From Haloferula rosea (GTDB lineage Bacteria; Verrucomicrobiota; Verrucomicrobiia; Verrucomicrobiales; Akkermansiaceae), in the NCBI RefSeq assembly GCF_016595525.1, contig NZ_JAENII010000002.1, positions 248,001 through 312,000 of the forward strand: a stretch of DNA of 64,000 bases, given 5' to 3'. Positions 53,376 through 62,049 of the stretch are shown here, piece by piece. The notes under the pieces were generated by a model. It worked only from the letters and a program-made list of their open reading frames with translations. It had not been told where the DNA came from and searched no databases. The stretch's first letter is position 1, and every line of letters begins with the position of its first letter. The position numbers and the translations under genes were made by a program.

Positions 53376-54323
53376 CTACCAGCGGTTGAGCGTGAGACCG
53401 AGTGAGAAGAAGGGCGCGCTGTCCGCTTCGCCGTAGGCGAACGGAAACAGGTCGCGGCCCCCCGGTGAGTTCACCTTGAGTTCATTGCCAACGGTGTAGC
53501 CCACGCCGACTTCTCCCCAGAAATTCCCGTAGATGCGCTGTTTGTAGAACAGGCCGAAGCGGAATGAGCTGAGGTTGACCCGCAGGGAATCCTGGGAGGC
53601 GATCGGGCTGTCGACATTCCAGTTGCCGCCATTCCAGCCAGCTTCGAAACCGAAGCGGATGTCGGAGCCGAACTCCTTGCGGACGATGAAGCGCGGGCCG
53701 TAGTAGGAGATCAGCCAATCTTCTGTCGGCATCCAGACGAATACCGGAGCAGGCACGATGAAGGGGTCATTGGTGATGTCGCTCGCATAGACACCGAATC
53801 CGAGAGCGAACTTCTCATTGAACTGGTATCCGGAGCCGATGGCGGCGGAGAGGAAGAAGTCGCGGGAGTCAACGTTGCCGAGGTCCGAGCGGAGACCAAA
53901 ACTGTTGTAGAAGCCGTGGAACCACTTCGAGCCGCTTCGGTTGTAGAGCAGGAAGTTCGGCAGGGTGATTTCGTGCAGGGACTCGTCGAAGCCGGGCACT
54001 GGAGTCAGTGGGCTGACGTCGAGTGAACTGTAGGTGTAGTTCAGCATTGGCACCCACGTGAGGCTGCTGCCCTTGCCACCGGCGACTCCGAGGATCGCGT
54101 AGGTATTCAGGGTGGTGAAATCCATTTCACCCCGAGTCAGTTCGTTGAAGCTCATGCCCGGGGTGTGGGTGCCGCGCAGGGTCAGCACATCAATGAACGG
54201 GGTGATGTCCATGGATCCACCGATCTCAACATCCTCGAGCTCGATATCAGCAGATGGAGTGATCTCGGAAAAGACCGGCTGGATGGCTGCGGCAAGCAGC
54301 CAGGCTGCGAAGAGAGATTTCAT
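53376..54323 (-). CDS. Outer-membrane beta-barrel protein candidate (DUF6268-like)
   Basis: A 315-residue exported protein (signal MKSLFAAWLLAAAIQPVFS). The body alternates polar and aromatic residues with repeated strand-turn patterns, for example LTWVPMLNYTYSSLDV, KWFHGFYNSFGLRSDL, DWLISYYGPRFIVRKEF and FGLFYKQRIYGNFWGEVGVGY. It ends in aromatic W (LGLTLNRW), the usual BAM recognition ending. I take it to be a barrel of about 14-16 strands; the family name is tentative. The start follows from the signal peptide, as the upstream frame to 54467 overlaps a different region. Its role is unknown. Confidence 0.7.
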   Translation of the reverse strand: MKSLFAAWLLAAAIQPVFSEITPSADIELEDVEIGGSMDITPFIDVLTLRGTHTPGMSFNELTRGEMDFTTLNTYAILGVAGGKGSSLTWVPMLNYTYSSLDVSPLTPVPGFDESLHEITLPNFLLYNRSGSKWFHGFYNSFGLRSDLGNVDSRDFFLSAAIGSGYQFNEKFALGFGVYASDITNDPFIVPAPVFVWMPTEDWLISYYGPRFIVRKEFGSDIRFGFEAGWNGGNWNVDSPIASQDSLRVNLSSFRFGLFYKQRIYGNFWGEVGVGYTVGNELKVNSPGGRDLFPFAYGEADSAPFFSLGLTLNRW

Positions 54324-54439
54324 AGGTGTGTGGTGCCTTGTGGGCTTGGGGGCATGCTCTCGCGCAGTGCCGAGAATGCAAGAACGAGAATGGGGTATCC
54401 GTGAATCAGGTCCGAGACCGCTGCCGGGCCCAAGATGTG

Positions 54440-54757
54440 CTACTGCCCGGCGAGCTTCACGATCCACGAGATCATCGCGGCGGTGGCGAGCAGGAGCAGC
54501 AGGAGTAGAAACAGGCTGCGTCCCTGCGTCCTTCGCTCGTTCCTCACCTGACCCCGGGTCGCTTGATCCTCGAAGCGTTTCTGGCGCTCTCGTTCGGCCA
54601 GGTCGTCCGGAGCGGGAATGGTGGCTTCCTTTTCTCGCATCTCGAGCTCCAATTGCTCGGGAACGGCGGCTGCCGCGGCAATCTTCTCGTCGAGTTCCTG
54701 CTGGGCCTTGAGAATCTCATCGAGCCCGGGCTCGTCTGCGCTGCTGGACCGGGGCAT
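54440..54757 (-). CDS. Small coiled-coil protein with C-terminal membrane anchor
   Basis: A 105-residue protein. Residues 10-75 are helical and charged, with a leucine-spaced pattern (LDEILKAQQELDEKIAAAAA). The final 25 residues form a single membrane span (SLFLLLLLLLATAAMISWIV), so it is tail-anchored with its helix in the cytosol. Seven bases separate it from the larger coiled-coil gene upstream, which has the same layout, so the two may form one complex. I do not recognise the family. Confidence 0.65.
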   Translation of the reverse strand: MPRSSSADEPGLDEILKAQQELDEKIAAAAAVPEQLELEMREKEATIPAPDDLAERERQKRFEDQATRGQVRNERRTQGRSLFLLLLLLLATAAMISWIVKLAGQ

Positions 54758-54764
54758 GGTGAGA

Positions 54765-55379
54765 CTACTTCAGGATGTAAACGAGCAGGGCGATCGAGCC
54801 GAGCGAGATGATTGGCAGGTTGAATGCCAGTCCTCGTGTGAGCTGCTGGGTAAACTCGCTCTTCGGTCCCTTCGCGCGACGGACACCTGAGAAGATCGAG
54901 GCGCTACGGGTCCGGGAGAAGTGTTCGGCTGCCTGGCTGTACTCGTCCTCGGCGTGCTCGACGATGGCCAGGGCGCGATCGAGTTGGTCGGGGAGTTGCT
55001 CACGCGACCATCCCTCGGGATTGAGTTTTTCGATCTTGGAAAGGTGGCCGGCGAAACACGTGCGGCACTGCTCGAGATCTTCGATCTCCTGGCGCATTTC
55101 GAAGATCTCCCGCTCGATCAGGGTGGTCGAGGACGAGAGGCGCTCCGTCATTTCCACCTGGGATGAGATCAGGCCCCGCTTGCGGTGATTGAGCTGCTCG
55201 GTCTCCTGCTTCAGGCGCTCAAGCTCTTCGCGCTGCGCTTGCAGTTGCTCGAGCTGGGTTTGCGCGACGAGCAGTTGCCCGTCGACGTCGTCGCGCGGGG
55301 TGCCCGTTCTGTCGGGATCCATCTCAAGCTGAGTATTGCGGATACGAATGTGGTGGGTGTGCTCGGTGGCGGGTGGCAT
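54765..55379 (-). CDS. Coiled-coil tail-anchored membrane protein
   Basis: A 204-residue protein. The first 150 residues are a long coiled coil with heptad leucines (VAQTQLEQLQAQREELERLK, EREIFEMRQEIEDLEQ), interrupted by a CRTC pair near residue 105. The last 20 residues form a membrane span (LAFNLPIISLGSIALLVYIL). It is probably cytosolic with a C-terminal anchor. It is followed by the smaller protein of the same design. A scaffolding or membrane-shaping role is a guess; no family was recognised. Confidence 0.65.
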   Translation of the reverse strand: MPPATEHTHHIRIRNTQLEMDPDRTGTPRDDVDGQLLVAQTQLEQLQAQREELERLKQETEQLNHRKRGLISSQVEMTERLSSSTTLIEREIFEMRQEIEDLEQCRTCFAGHLSKIEKLNPEGWSREQLPDQLDRALAIVEHAEDEYSQAAEHFSRTRSASIFSGVRRAKGPKSEFTQQLTRGLAFNLPIISLGSIALLVYILK

Positions 55380-55451
55380 GCCTGTGGGAAGGGTAGGCGG
55401 GACAGTGTGGAGCTTTTAGTGAATCGTCCCGCTTCAGGCCAGCGAAATGTT

Positions 55452-58400
55452 TCAGTTTTCCTGACGAATTTGGCCCGTCACGGGCGCGCTTTGCTCACCA
55501 CTGAAGGGTCTGAAAAACCAGCGCTTGGCTCGTTTTGCGAGGCCGATGATGTCCTCGGTCACCAGATAGCCGGAGGGGATCAGATAGAGGGTGATGAAGG
55601 TGGCAAACAGGATGCCGAAACCGAGCGACACCGCCATGGGAATGAGGAACTGGGCTTGCAGCGAGCGATCCAGCATCAGGGGCAGGAGCCCGACGAAGGT
55701 GGTGAGAGAAGTGAGCAGGATCGGGCGGAATCGTCGGGTTCCGGAGTGGATCACGGCGTCCATGCTGGTTTCTCCTCTGCGCCGCGCTTGGTTGGCGAAA
55801 TCCACCATCACGAGGGAGTCATTCACGACCACGCCGGCGAGGGCGAGCATGCCGAAGATGGAGAGGAAGGACGGGGTGAGGTCGAGAATCAGGTGGCCGG
55901 CTAACGCGCCGATGATCCCGAATGGGACGGCCATCAGGACGACGAAGGGCTGGGTGAGGGATCGGAACGGGATGGCAAGGAGGGCGTAGAGGGCGAGGAA
56001 CAGGGCGCCGCCCGTGAACCAGATGCGGTTTCCGGTTTCCTCGTGCTCGCGTACGTATCCGTCGAATCGCCATGAGTAGTCCGGGTATTCATTCAAGATC
56101 GCGTCGATACGGGGTCGGATCGATTTGGCGATGTTGATGACGTTGACGGTTTCGTCCACGGGACGGGCGGCGACGGTGGTCACCTGGGCGCCGTCGATGC
56201 GGTCGATGTCCGCACGGGCGGGTTCCATGGTGACATTGGCGACACTGCGCAGTGGTGCCTGGCCGCCATCGGGAGTGCGGATGCGCAGGAGTTCCAGGGT
56301 GTGAAGGGATTGTCGCTGCTCGAGGGGCAGCCGGATCATGACGCGGATGTCGTCGCGCCCGCGCTGCACCCGCTGGGCCTGTTCGCCGAAGAAGGCACTG
56401 CGGACCTGCCGTCCGAGTTCCCGCTGGGTCAGGCCGAGGAGTTCGCCTTCCGGTTTTAGGCTCAGGTGGACCTCCTTCTGGGTGCGTCCGGTGTTGCTCC
56501 AGGCACTGGAGATGCCTTCGTAGGATTCGAGTTCTTCGACGATCTTGTCGCTGAGCTGCTCCTTGAGTTCGTTCGTCGGGCCACGGACTTCGATTTCGAT
56601 GGATTCGATGTCGTTGTCGCCGCCGAAGCCACGACCCTGATCGCCCGAAATCCAGAAGGACTGGGCATCGGGGATTTCGCCGACGAGTTGCTTCCAGCGC
56701 TTCGCGATGTCGCTGTTCTTCGGGCCGGGCTCGGTGCGCAGGCCGGGGTCGACAATGGAGACGACGACGAATCCTTCGCGTGGATTGGCATGGGGTCGAC
56801 CGGACCAACCTCCGGTGCTGGTCAGGATGTCCTCGATGTAGGACTTGCCGGTGCCGGGATCGACGAACTCCTGCTTGAGTTGATCGAGGTGGGATTCGAT
56901 CTGGAGCACCTTCTGGTGGGTGACCTCCAGAGGGGTGTCGCGAGGCATGCGGACCGAGGCGACGATCCGATTGCGGTCGATGGATGGCATGTTGACGAAG
57001 CCGAGTCGACCGCTGGCAACCAGACCGAAGCACCCCATGGCAAGGGCAGCGAACACGGCGAGTGTGGTGTAGCGATGGGCGGTGGCAACCGCCAGTGAGG
57101 GACGGTAGAAGCGGTGGACGAAGGTTTCGAGGCTGTCGGCGATGGTTTTCTGAAACCGGGCGAATCGATTGAGTCCCTTCCGCTTGACCTTGATGTGCCT
57201 GAGGTGGCTGGGCAGCACGAGCTTGGTCTCGATGAGCGAGAAGATCAGCACGGCAGCCACTACGGGTGGGATCTGTTTCGTGTAGTTCCCGTAGAATCCC
57301 TCGAAGGTCATCAACGGGATGAATGCGACGATGGTGGTGAGAGCGCCGAAGGTGACGGGCACGGCCACTTCTTTGGCTCCGTCCACGGCGGCATCGAGGG
57401 GAGGGACTCCGTCGCGCAGTTTGGTGTAGACGTGTTCGGAGGTCACGATGGCATCGTCGACGACGAGCCCGATGACGATGATGAACCCGAAGATGCTCAT
57501 CGTGTTCAGCGTCAGCCCCATGTTTGGCAATAGAGCGAGTCCACCTGCAAAGGCGACGGGGATGCCAAGAACGACCCAGAAGGCGAGCGATGGGCGGAGG
57601 AACAGACCGAGGACGATGATGACGAGCACGCCGCCCTGGAGCATGCTCTCGAGCAGGGTGCCGAGGCGGCCGCGGAGTTCCACCGAGCTATCGTCCCAGG
57701 TGTAGAGTTCGATGCCTTCCGGGAATCGTTCGCGCTGGGTGGCGACGTAGGCCTTCACCTTGTCGGCGATGTCGAGGGCGTTCTCCTCGTTCAGCCGCAG
57801 GGCTTCGATGAGGAGGGATGGCTTGCCGTTGAAGCGGATCAGTTTGCGGTTTTCCTCGTAGCCGTCGCTGATCTTCGCGACGTCGATGAGCCGGACATCC
57901 GCACCCTCGCGGTTCTTGATGACGATGTTGGCGAAGTCGTCTTGCGAGTAGGCCTGCCCCTTCGAGCGGATCACCATGCTGCCTTCGTCGGTCTGGATAC
58001 GCCCGGCCGGCATGTCGATGGACGAGCGGCGAACGGCATCGGCCAGGTCCGTGAAGCTCATGCCGTAGTCGCGGAGACGCGGGAGGTCGGGCTCGATGCT
58101 GATTTCCTGACGGGTTTCGCCCTGGATCATGGACTGGGAAATGCCAGACATTTCCTGAAGGTCATCGCGGATTCGTCGGGCGGCCCGGACGAGATCGGGT
58201 TCCTCCATGTCGCCGGTGACGGCGATCTTGATGACGTCGAACCATTTCGAGCTGTCTGGAACGTAGACCCGTGGCGGCTCGGTCTCGGCCGGGAAGGTGG
58301 AGATGCGGTCAACGCGTTGGCGGACCTCTTCGAGCAGTTCGCGGGGATCGACGGAATCCTTGGCGTTGATCTCGATCTCGCCCGAGCCGGCGCGCGCTTC

Positions 58401-58643
58401 GGATTCGATGGATTTCACACCGGGAAGTCCCTCGAGTGCCAGCTCGACGGGGATTACCACGGCGCGTTCGACATCCTCCGGGCTTCCGCCACGGTATTCC
58501 ACGTTGACCCTGACCTGGTTGAATTGGATCGAGGGCTGAACCTCGAGGGGGACGCGGGTCATGTACGACCAAATGCCAACCAGCACGATGCCGAGCATGA
58601 GGAAGTTGGCAGCAATCGAGTTGCGCGCAAACCAGCGAATCAT
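55452..58643 (-). CDS. RND-family efflux permease (AcrB-like, HAE1/HME group)
   Basis: A 1063-residue inner-membrane proton-driven exporter, the length of AcrB. The N-terminus MIRWFARNSIAANFLMLGIV is the first span; the paired periplasmic loops have FPAETEPPRVYVPDSSKW and later FRPILLTSLTTFVGLLPLM in the second half. The proton-relay aspartates are in IIVIGLVVDDAIVTSEHVY, the RND TM4 motif. No membrane-fusion protein or outer-membrane channel gene is adjacent, so partners must be elsewhere or the subunit works with unlinked genes. Substrate class is not decidable by eye. A separate promoter is likely, as the next gene upstream is divergent. Confidence 0.93.
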   Translation of the reverse strand: MIRWFARNSIAANFLMLGIVLVGIWSYMTRVPLEVQPSIQFNQVRVNVEYRGGSPEDVERAVVIPVELALEGLPGVKSIESEARAGSGEIEINAKDSVDPRELLEEVRQRVDRISTFPAETEPPRVYVPDSSKWFDVIKIAVTGDMEEPDLVRAARRIRDDLQEMSGISQSMIQGETRQEISIEPDLPRLRDYGMSFTDLADAVRRSSIDMPAGRIQTDEGSMVIRSKGQAYSQDDFANIVIKNREGADVRLIDVAKISDGYEENRKLIRFNGKPSLLIEALRLNEENALDIADKVKAYVATQRERFPEGIELYTWDDSSVELRGRLGTLLESMLQGGVLVIIVLGLFLRPSLAFWVVLGIPVAFAGGLALLPNMGLTLNTMSIFGFIIVIGLVVDDAIVTSEHVYTKLRDGVPPLDAAVDGAKEVAVPVTFGALTTIVAFIPLMTFEGFYGNYTKQIPPVVAAVLIFSLIETKLVLPSHLRHIKVKRKGLNRFARFQKTIADSLETFVHRFYRPSLAVATAHRYTTLAVFAALAMGCFGLVASGRLGFVNMPSIDRNRIVASVRMPRDTPLEVTHQKVLQIESHLDQLKQEFVDPGTGKSYIEDILTSTGGWSGRPHANPREGFVVVSIVDPGLRTEPGPKNSDIAKRWKQLVGEIPDAQSFWISGDQGRGFGGDNDIESIEIEVRGPTNELKEQLSDKIVEELESYEGISSAWSNTGRTQKEVHLSLKPEGELLGLTQRELGRQVRSAFFGEQAQRVQRGRDDIRVMIRLPLEQRQSLHTLELLRIRTPDGGQAPLRSVANVTMEPARADIDRIDGAQVTTVAARPVDETVNVINIAKSIRPRIDAILNEYPDYSWRFDGYVREHEETGNRIWFTGGALFLALYALLAIPFRSLTQPFVVLMAVPFGIIGALAGHLILDLTPSFLSIFGMLALAGVVVNDSLVMVDFANQARRRGETSMDAVIHSGTRRFRPILLTSLTTFVGLLPLMLDRSLQAQFLIPMAVSLGFGILFATFITLYLIPSGYLVTEDIIGLAKRAKRWFFRPFSGEQSAPVTGQIRQEN

Positions 58644-58762
58644 GGCGGTGGATACGCATGCTTGGGCCGCGAGTCTAGCGGGAGAATGGTGTCATTTACG
58701 GATTTCTTCGGGAAAGGTGCTTGTGATGGGGTGATCGCGCAGCGTGGAATGGACTGAGTTTC

Positions 58763-59395
58763 ATGCTGCTCGAAGAAATCCCGCTCAAAGTCCAGGAGGA
58801 TGAACTGCCTGACGAGGTCCACGATTTACTGGATGAATCGGAGAAGCGGGCGGACGCGTTTTATGAGGCTGGACTGGGACCGCGCTTCTACCGCTACGTC
58901 CCAAGTGATCCGGTGGTGGTCTATCGGTCGATGGTCTTCCTGATCGAGTCGAAGCAACTTCGTGGGAAGAAATTCTGCGAGCTGGGATGCGGGTTCGGGA
59001 TCGCGTCGGGTCTGGCGTGCCTGCTCGGCATGGATGCGACCGGGATCGAGTGGGAGGAAGAGCTGGCGAATCGGGCGACGCAACTGATGCACGATCTCGG
59101 GCTGGATGTGGAGATCCTCAACGACAGCTACCTTCCCGAGGGTTTCGAATCGTGTGAGGGCATGGGCGGGAAGGATCTGGTCGTGCCCGGCACGGGCCGA
59201 GGGCAAGGGGCGATGGCGCCGATGTATGATGGACTCGACCCGGCGGAGGTGGACCTGTTCTTCGTGTATCCGTGGCCGGATGAGGAAGAGTTCATGCGCA
59301 GTTTGTTTCGCGAGATCGGTTCGGAGGGATCGGTTTTGCTGATGTATCAGGGTGAGGGTGAGATTTCCGCCTACCTCTGGGATGAGGAAGACTGA
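58763..59395 (+). CDS. SAM-dependent methyltransferase, class I
   Basis: A 210-residue Rossmann-fold protein. Motif I is KFCELGCGFGIASGLACLLG near residue 72, followed by TGIEWEEELANRATQLM, the acidic loop that holds the SAM ribose. Downstream, VDLFFVYPWPDEEEFMRSLF is the strand-helix region that carries substrate-side residues in related methyltransferases. The target cannot be told. The first 40 residues are acidic and helical (DELPDEVHDLLDESEKRADA). It is divergent from the RND permease, and cysQ follows after 48 bp, perhaps in one transcript. Confidence 0.8.
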   Translation: MLLEEIPLKVQEDELPDEVHDLLDESEKRADAFYEAGLGPRFYRYVPSDPVVVYRSMVFLIESKQLRGKKFCELGCGFGIASGLACLLGMDATGIEWEEELANRATQLMHDLGLDVEILNDSYLPEGFESCEGMGGKDLVVPGTGRGQGAMAPMYDGLDPAEVDLFFVYPWPDEEEFMRSLFREIGSEGSVLLMYQGEGEISAYLWDEED

Positions 59396-59443
59396 ACCGG
59401 GTGGGAGTTGACACCGGAGCGCGCTGAGCGGCAGGTTTCGATC

Positions 59444-60229
59444 ATGTCGCTGCCGATTGAGCCCGCCGTCGTTCTCGAGATCCTGGATGAAGCCTCGCGA
59501 GAGATCCTCGAAGTTTATGAACGCGACGACTTCGGTGTAGAGCACAAGGCGGATGATTCGCCGCTGACGGAAGCGGATCGGCGCGCCAATGAAGTGATCG
59601 TGGCGCGGTTGACCGAGCGTTATCCGGACATCCCGGTGCTGTCCGAGGAGTCCAAGGAGGTGCCATACGCGGATCGTTCGTGCTGGGAGAGGTTCTGGTT
59701 GGTCGACCCCGTCGATGGGACGAAGGAGTTCATCAAGCGCAATGGTGAGTTCACGGTGAATATCGCGCTCGTCGAGAATGGGGTGCCGGTCTTCGGTGGT
59801 GTGGCTCGTCCGACCGAAGGGGTGATCTTCTTCGGTGGGCCGGAACTGGGAGCATTCCTGCGTGAGAAGGACGGCAAGGTGGTGACGCTGGATCAATCCG
59901 CTCGTCCGCATTTCCGGGAGCTGGACAGGATTACAGTGGTGGCGAGCCGTTCGCATTTGACCCAGGAAGTCACCGATTTCGTCGAAGACCTGCGCGGGAA
60001 GGGCAAGGAGGTCGAATTCCTCTCGGCGGGCAGCTCGCTGAAGCTGTGTCTGGTGGCGGAAGGGAAGGCGGATGTGTATCCACGCTTCGGTCCGACGATG
60101 GAATGGGACACGGGAGCGGCCCACGCCGTGGTGCTCGGTGCCGGCCGTCAGGTGAATATCGCCGAAACGGGTGAACCGCTCGTCTACAACAAGGAAAACC
60201 TGCTGAATCCTTGGTTTATCGTCGAGTAA
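59444..60229 (+). CDS. cysQ: 3'(2'),5'-bisphosphate nucleotidase CysQ
   Basis: Removes the 3'-phosphate of PAP and PAPS, by-products of sulfate assimilation. The 261 residues carry the inositol-monophosphatase-superfamily motifs DDSPLTEADRRANEVI, PVLSEESKEV and FWLVDPVDGTKEFIKRNGEF (the WxDPxDGT metal motif), and the late YPRFGPTMEWDTGAAHAV (the second WDxAAxH motif). All metal-binding residues are present. The ATG at 59444 was chosen because the preceding 12 residues (MTPERAERQVSI) are not conserved in the family. Confidence 0.94.
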   Translation: MSLPIEPAVVLEILDEASREILEVYERDDFGVEHKADDSPLTEADRRANEVIVARLTERYPDIPVLSEESKEVPYADRSCWERFWLVDPVDGTKEFIKRNGEFTVNIALVENGVPVFGGVARPTEGVIFFGGPELGAFLREKDGKVVTLDQSARPHFRELDRITVVASRSHLTQEVTDFVEDLRGKGKEVEFLSAGSSLKLCLVAEGKADVYPRFGPTMEWDTGAAHAVVLGAGRQVNIAETGEPLVYNKENLLNPWFIVE

Positions 60230-60277
60230 GCCTCGTGGGCACAATGCCCAGACTTGCGCGAAGTCTCTAAGGAGGGC

Positions 60278-61057
60278 ATGGGAGGGGGCGTGGACCGTTG
60301 GTTTCTCATTCTGGCTGCTCTATTTACGGCGTTCGGCGGCGTGATGGGGATGCTCACGCTCAAGCATGGGCGGCGGAGTCGCTGGACCCTCGCTTGGATG
60401 GCTCTGGGATTTGTGTGCCTGAGCGGCTTTTTGTGGGTGCGCGGAGAGGCACGAGGAGCCTGTCCTTTGGTAGGTAGTGGTGAGATTCTGGCGTTTCTCG
60501 CCTGGTCCTTGACCCTTTTCTATCTCGTGATCGGGCCCACTTATCGGCTTTCCTTATTGGGTGTGTTCTCCGCCCCATTGGTTACGGCCTTCCTGGTAGG
60601 TGCGCTTGCTCCGGGGATGTGGGTGAATGACCCGCAGCGCGTCGAGGGGACGAACGGTTGGCAGGAAACCCACTCCGCGATGTCGGTTCTCGGATATGGT
60701 GGGTTGGCCCTTGCGGCGGTGGCGGCGGTGATGTTTCTGGTGCTCGACAAGCAGCTGAAGGACCACCATCTGACCAGTGGACTGTTCAGGAACCTGCCGC
60801 CGATTCGGGAACTGCTGATTTCCATTCGTAGATTGCTGTGGGCGGGATGGCTGGTGATGTCCGTCGGGATCGTCGCCGGCTTCCGGATGCCTCATGGGCA
60901 GGACGTGCATCTCCACCTGCTGGCGGCGCTGGGTGTGTGGCTCGGCTACGCCCTGCTGATAGGTGTGGCGCAGTTTCGGGGGCTTGCAGGCCGGCACCTC
61001 TCGATCGGTGCCGTGGGACTCTTCATTGTTTCACTCTCCGTCTTTGTGTTCATCTAA
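60278..61057 (+). CDS. Cytochrome c assembly protein, CcsA/HemX-like
   Basis: A roughly 259-residue membrane protein with about eight spans (FLILAALFTAFGGVMGML, AWMALGFVCLSGFLWV, ILAFLAWSLTLFYLVIG and others). The histidines of the heme-handling fold are visible in NGWQETHSAMSVLGYGG and FRMPHGQDVHLHLLAALGVW. The CcsA family includes cytochrome c biogenesis proteins and HemX, which tunes heme synthesis and sits before hemA. A strong Shine-Dalgarno (AAGGAGG, 60269-60275) precedes ATG 60278 by only two bases, so GTG 60290 or TTG 60254 are possible starts. Its stop and the hemA start share a base (TAATG). The hem operon context favours a HemX role. Confidence 0.8.
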   Translation: MGGGVDRWFLILAALFTAFGGVMGMLTLKHGRRSRWTLAWMALGFVCLSGFLWVRGEARGACPLVGSGEILAFLAWSLTLFYLVIGPTYRLSLLGVFSAPLVTAFLVGALAPGMWVNDPQRVEGTNGWQETHSAMSVLGYGGLALAAVAAVMFLVLDKQLKDHHLTSGLFRNLPPIRELLISIRRLLWAGWLVMSVGIVAGFRMPHGQDVHLHLLAALGVWLGYALLIGVAQFRGLAGRHLSIGAVGLFIVSLSVFVFI

Positions 61058-62049
61058 TGGAACTCGTTTGTCTGGGACTGAATCATCGAAGCGCTCCGGT
61101 GGAAGTGCGCGAGCAGTTCGCGGTCCTGTCGAGCCAGCTTGGTGAGCGTGCTTCGAAACTACGGGAATTGCCGGGGATCGAGGAGACGGTGGTGGTTTCA
61201 ACCTGCAACCGGACCGAGTTCTATCTGGCGGGGGAATGTGGTGACGAAGCGGTCCGGAGCATCCGCTCGGTGATCGGAGAAGTGGCCAGCGAGCATTGGT
61301 ATGAGAAGCGGCGGCTCGAGGCGGCGAGGCACCTGTGTGAGGTTGCCAGCGGGCTGGATTCGATGGTGCTCGGAGAGACGGAAATTTTCGGACAGATCAA
61401 GGAGGCCTACCGTCTGGCACACGCGGCGGGCGCGACTTCGGGTGTCCTGAATCGCTTGTTTCAGCGTGCGTTCGGTGTCGGTAAGAAGATCCGCACCGAG
61501 ACCTCGATCCAGGAGGGAGCGACTTCCGTGGCCGGGTCGGCGGTCGAACTTGCGGAGAAGATCTTCGGCAAGCTCAAGGGCTGCCGGGTGATCGTCATCG
61601 GTGCGGGTGAGATGAGCCGGCAGACGGCACAGGCGCTGGTGTCGCGAGGAGCATCGAGCGTGTTCGTCACGAACCGCTCGTTTGATCGCGCGGAGGAACT
61701 CGCCGAGGAAATGGGTGGACGGGCCGTTCATTTCGATGAGTGGCAGGGTGTGTTGGCTGGGGTCGATGTGGTGATTTCATCGACCAGTGCTCCCCATCCG
61801 GTGGTGATGCCGTTCCATGTGGAAGCAGTGCGACGTGTCAGGAAATACCGTCCCTTGTTCCTCATCGACATTGCGGTGCCGCGTGACATTGATCCAGCGG
61901 TCGGCGAGATCGAGGAGGTCTATCTCTACGATATCGACACCTTGGAGCAACTGGCGGCGGAGGCCCGCAGCCGTCGCGAACGACAGATTGAAGAGTGCAA
62001 GCGGCTCATCGAGGAGGAACTTGCGAAGCTGAACCTACCAGGGACATGA
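61057..62049 (+). CDS. hemA: Glutamyl-tRNA reductase
   Basis: First committed enzyme of the C5 tetrapyrrole route, reducing glutamyl-tRNA to glutamate-1-semialdehyde. The start MELVCLGLNHRSAPVEVREQ is canonical; the catalytic cysteine is in VVVSTCNRTEFYL at about residue 50. GLDSMVLGETEIFGQIKEAY and the NADPH site VIVIGAGEMSRQTAQALVSRG follow. The protein is about 330 residues, shorter than the 400-plus of E. coli HemA, because the C-terminal dimerisation helix is reduced; it ends shortly after RERQIEECKRLIEEELAKL. The ATG overlaps the ccsA stop. Confidence 0.95.
   Translation: MELVCLGLNHRSAPVEVREQFAVLSSQLGERASKLRELPGIEETVVVSTCNRTEFYLAGECGDEAVRSIRSVIGEVASEHWYEKRRLEAARHLCEVASGLDSMVLGETEIFGQIKEAYRLAHAAGATSGVLNRLFQRAFGVGKKIRTETSIQEGATSVAGSAVELAEKIFGKLKGCRVIVIGAGEMSRQTAQALVSRGASSVFVTNRSFDRAEELAEEMGGRAVHFDEWQGVLAGVDVVISSTSAPHPVVMPFHVEAVRRVRKYRPLFLIDIAVPRDIDPAVGEIEEVYLYDIDTLEQLAAEARSRRERQIEECKRLIEEELAKLNLPGT

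Noticed and set aside
58826-60244. A 472-codon open frame on the minus strand across the methyltransferase and cysQ genes
   Set aside because: It is antisense to two well-supported genes with clear family motifs, has no recognisable motif and shows the arginine/histidine/proline bias of a GC-rich shadow frame.
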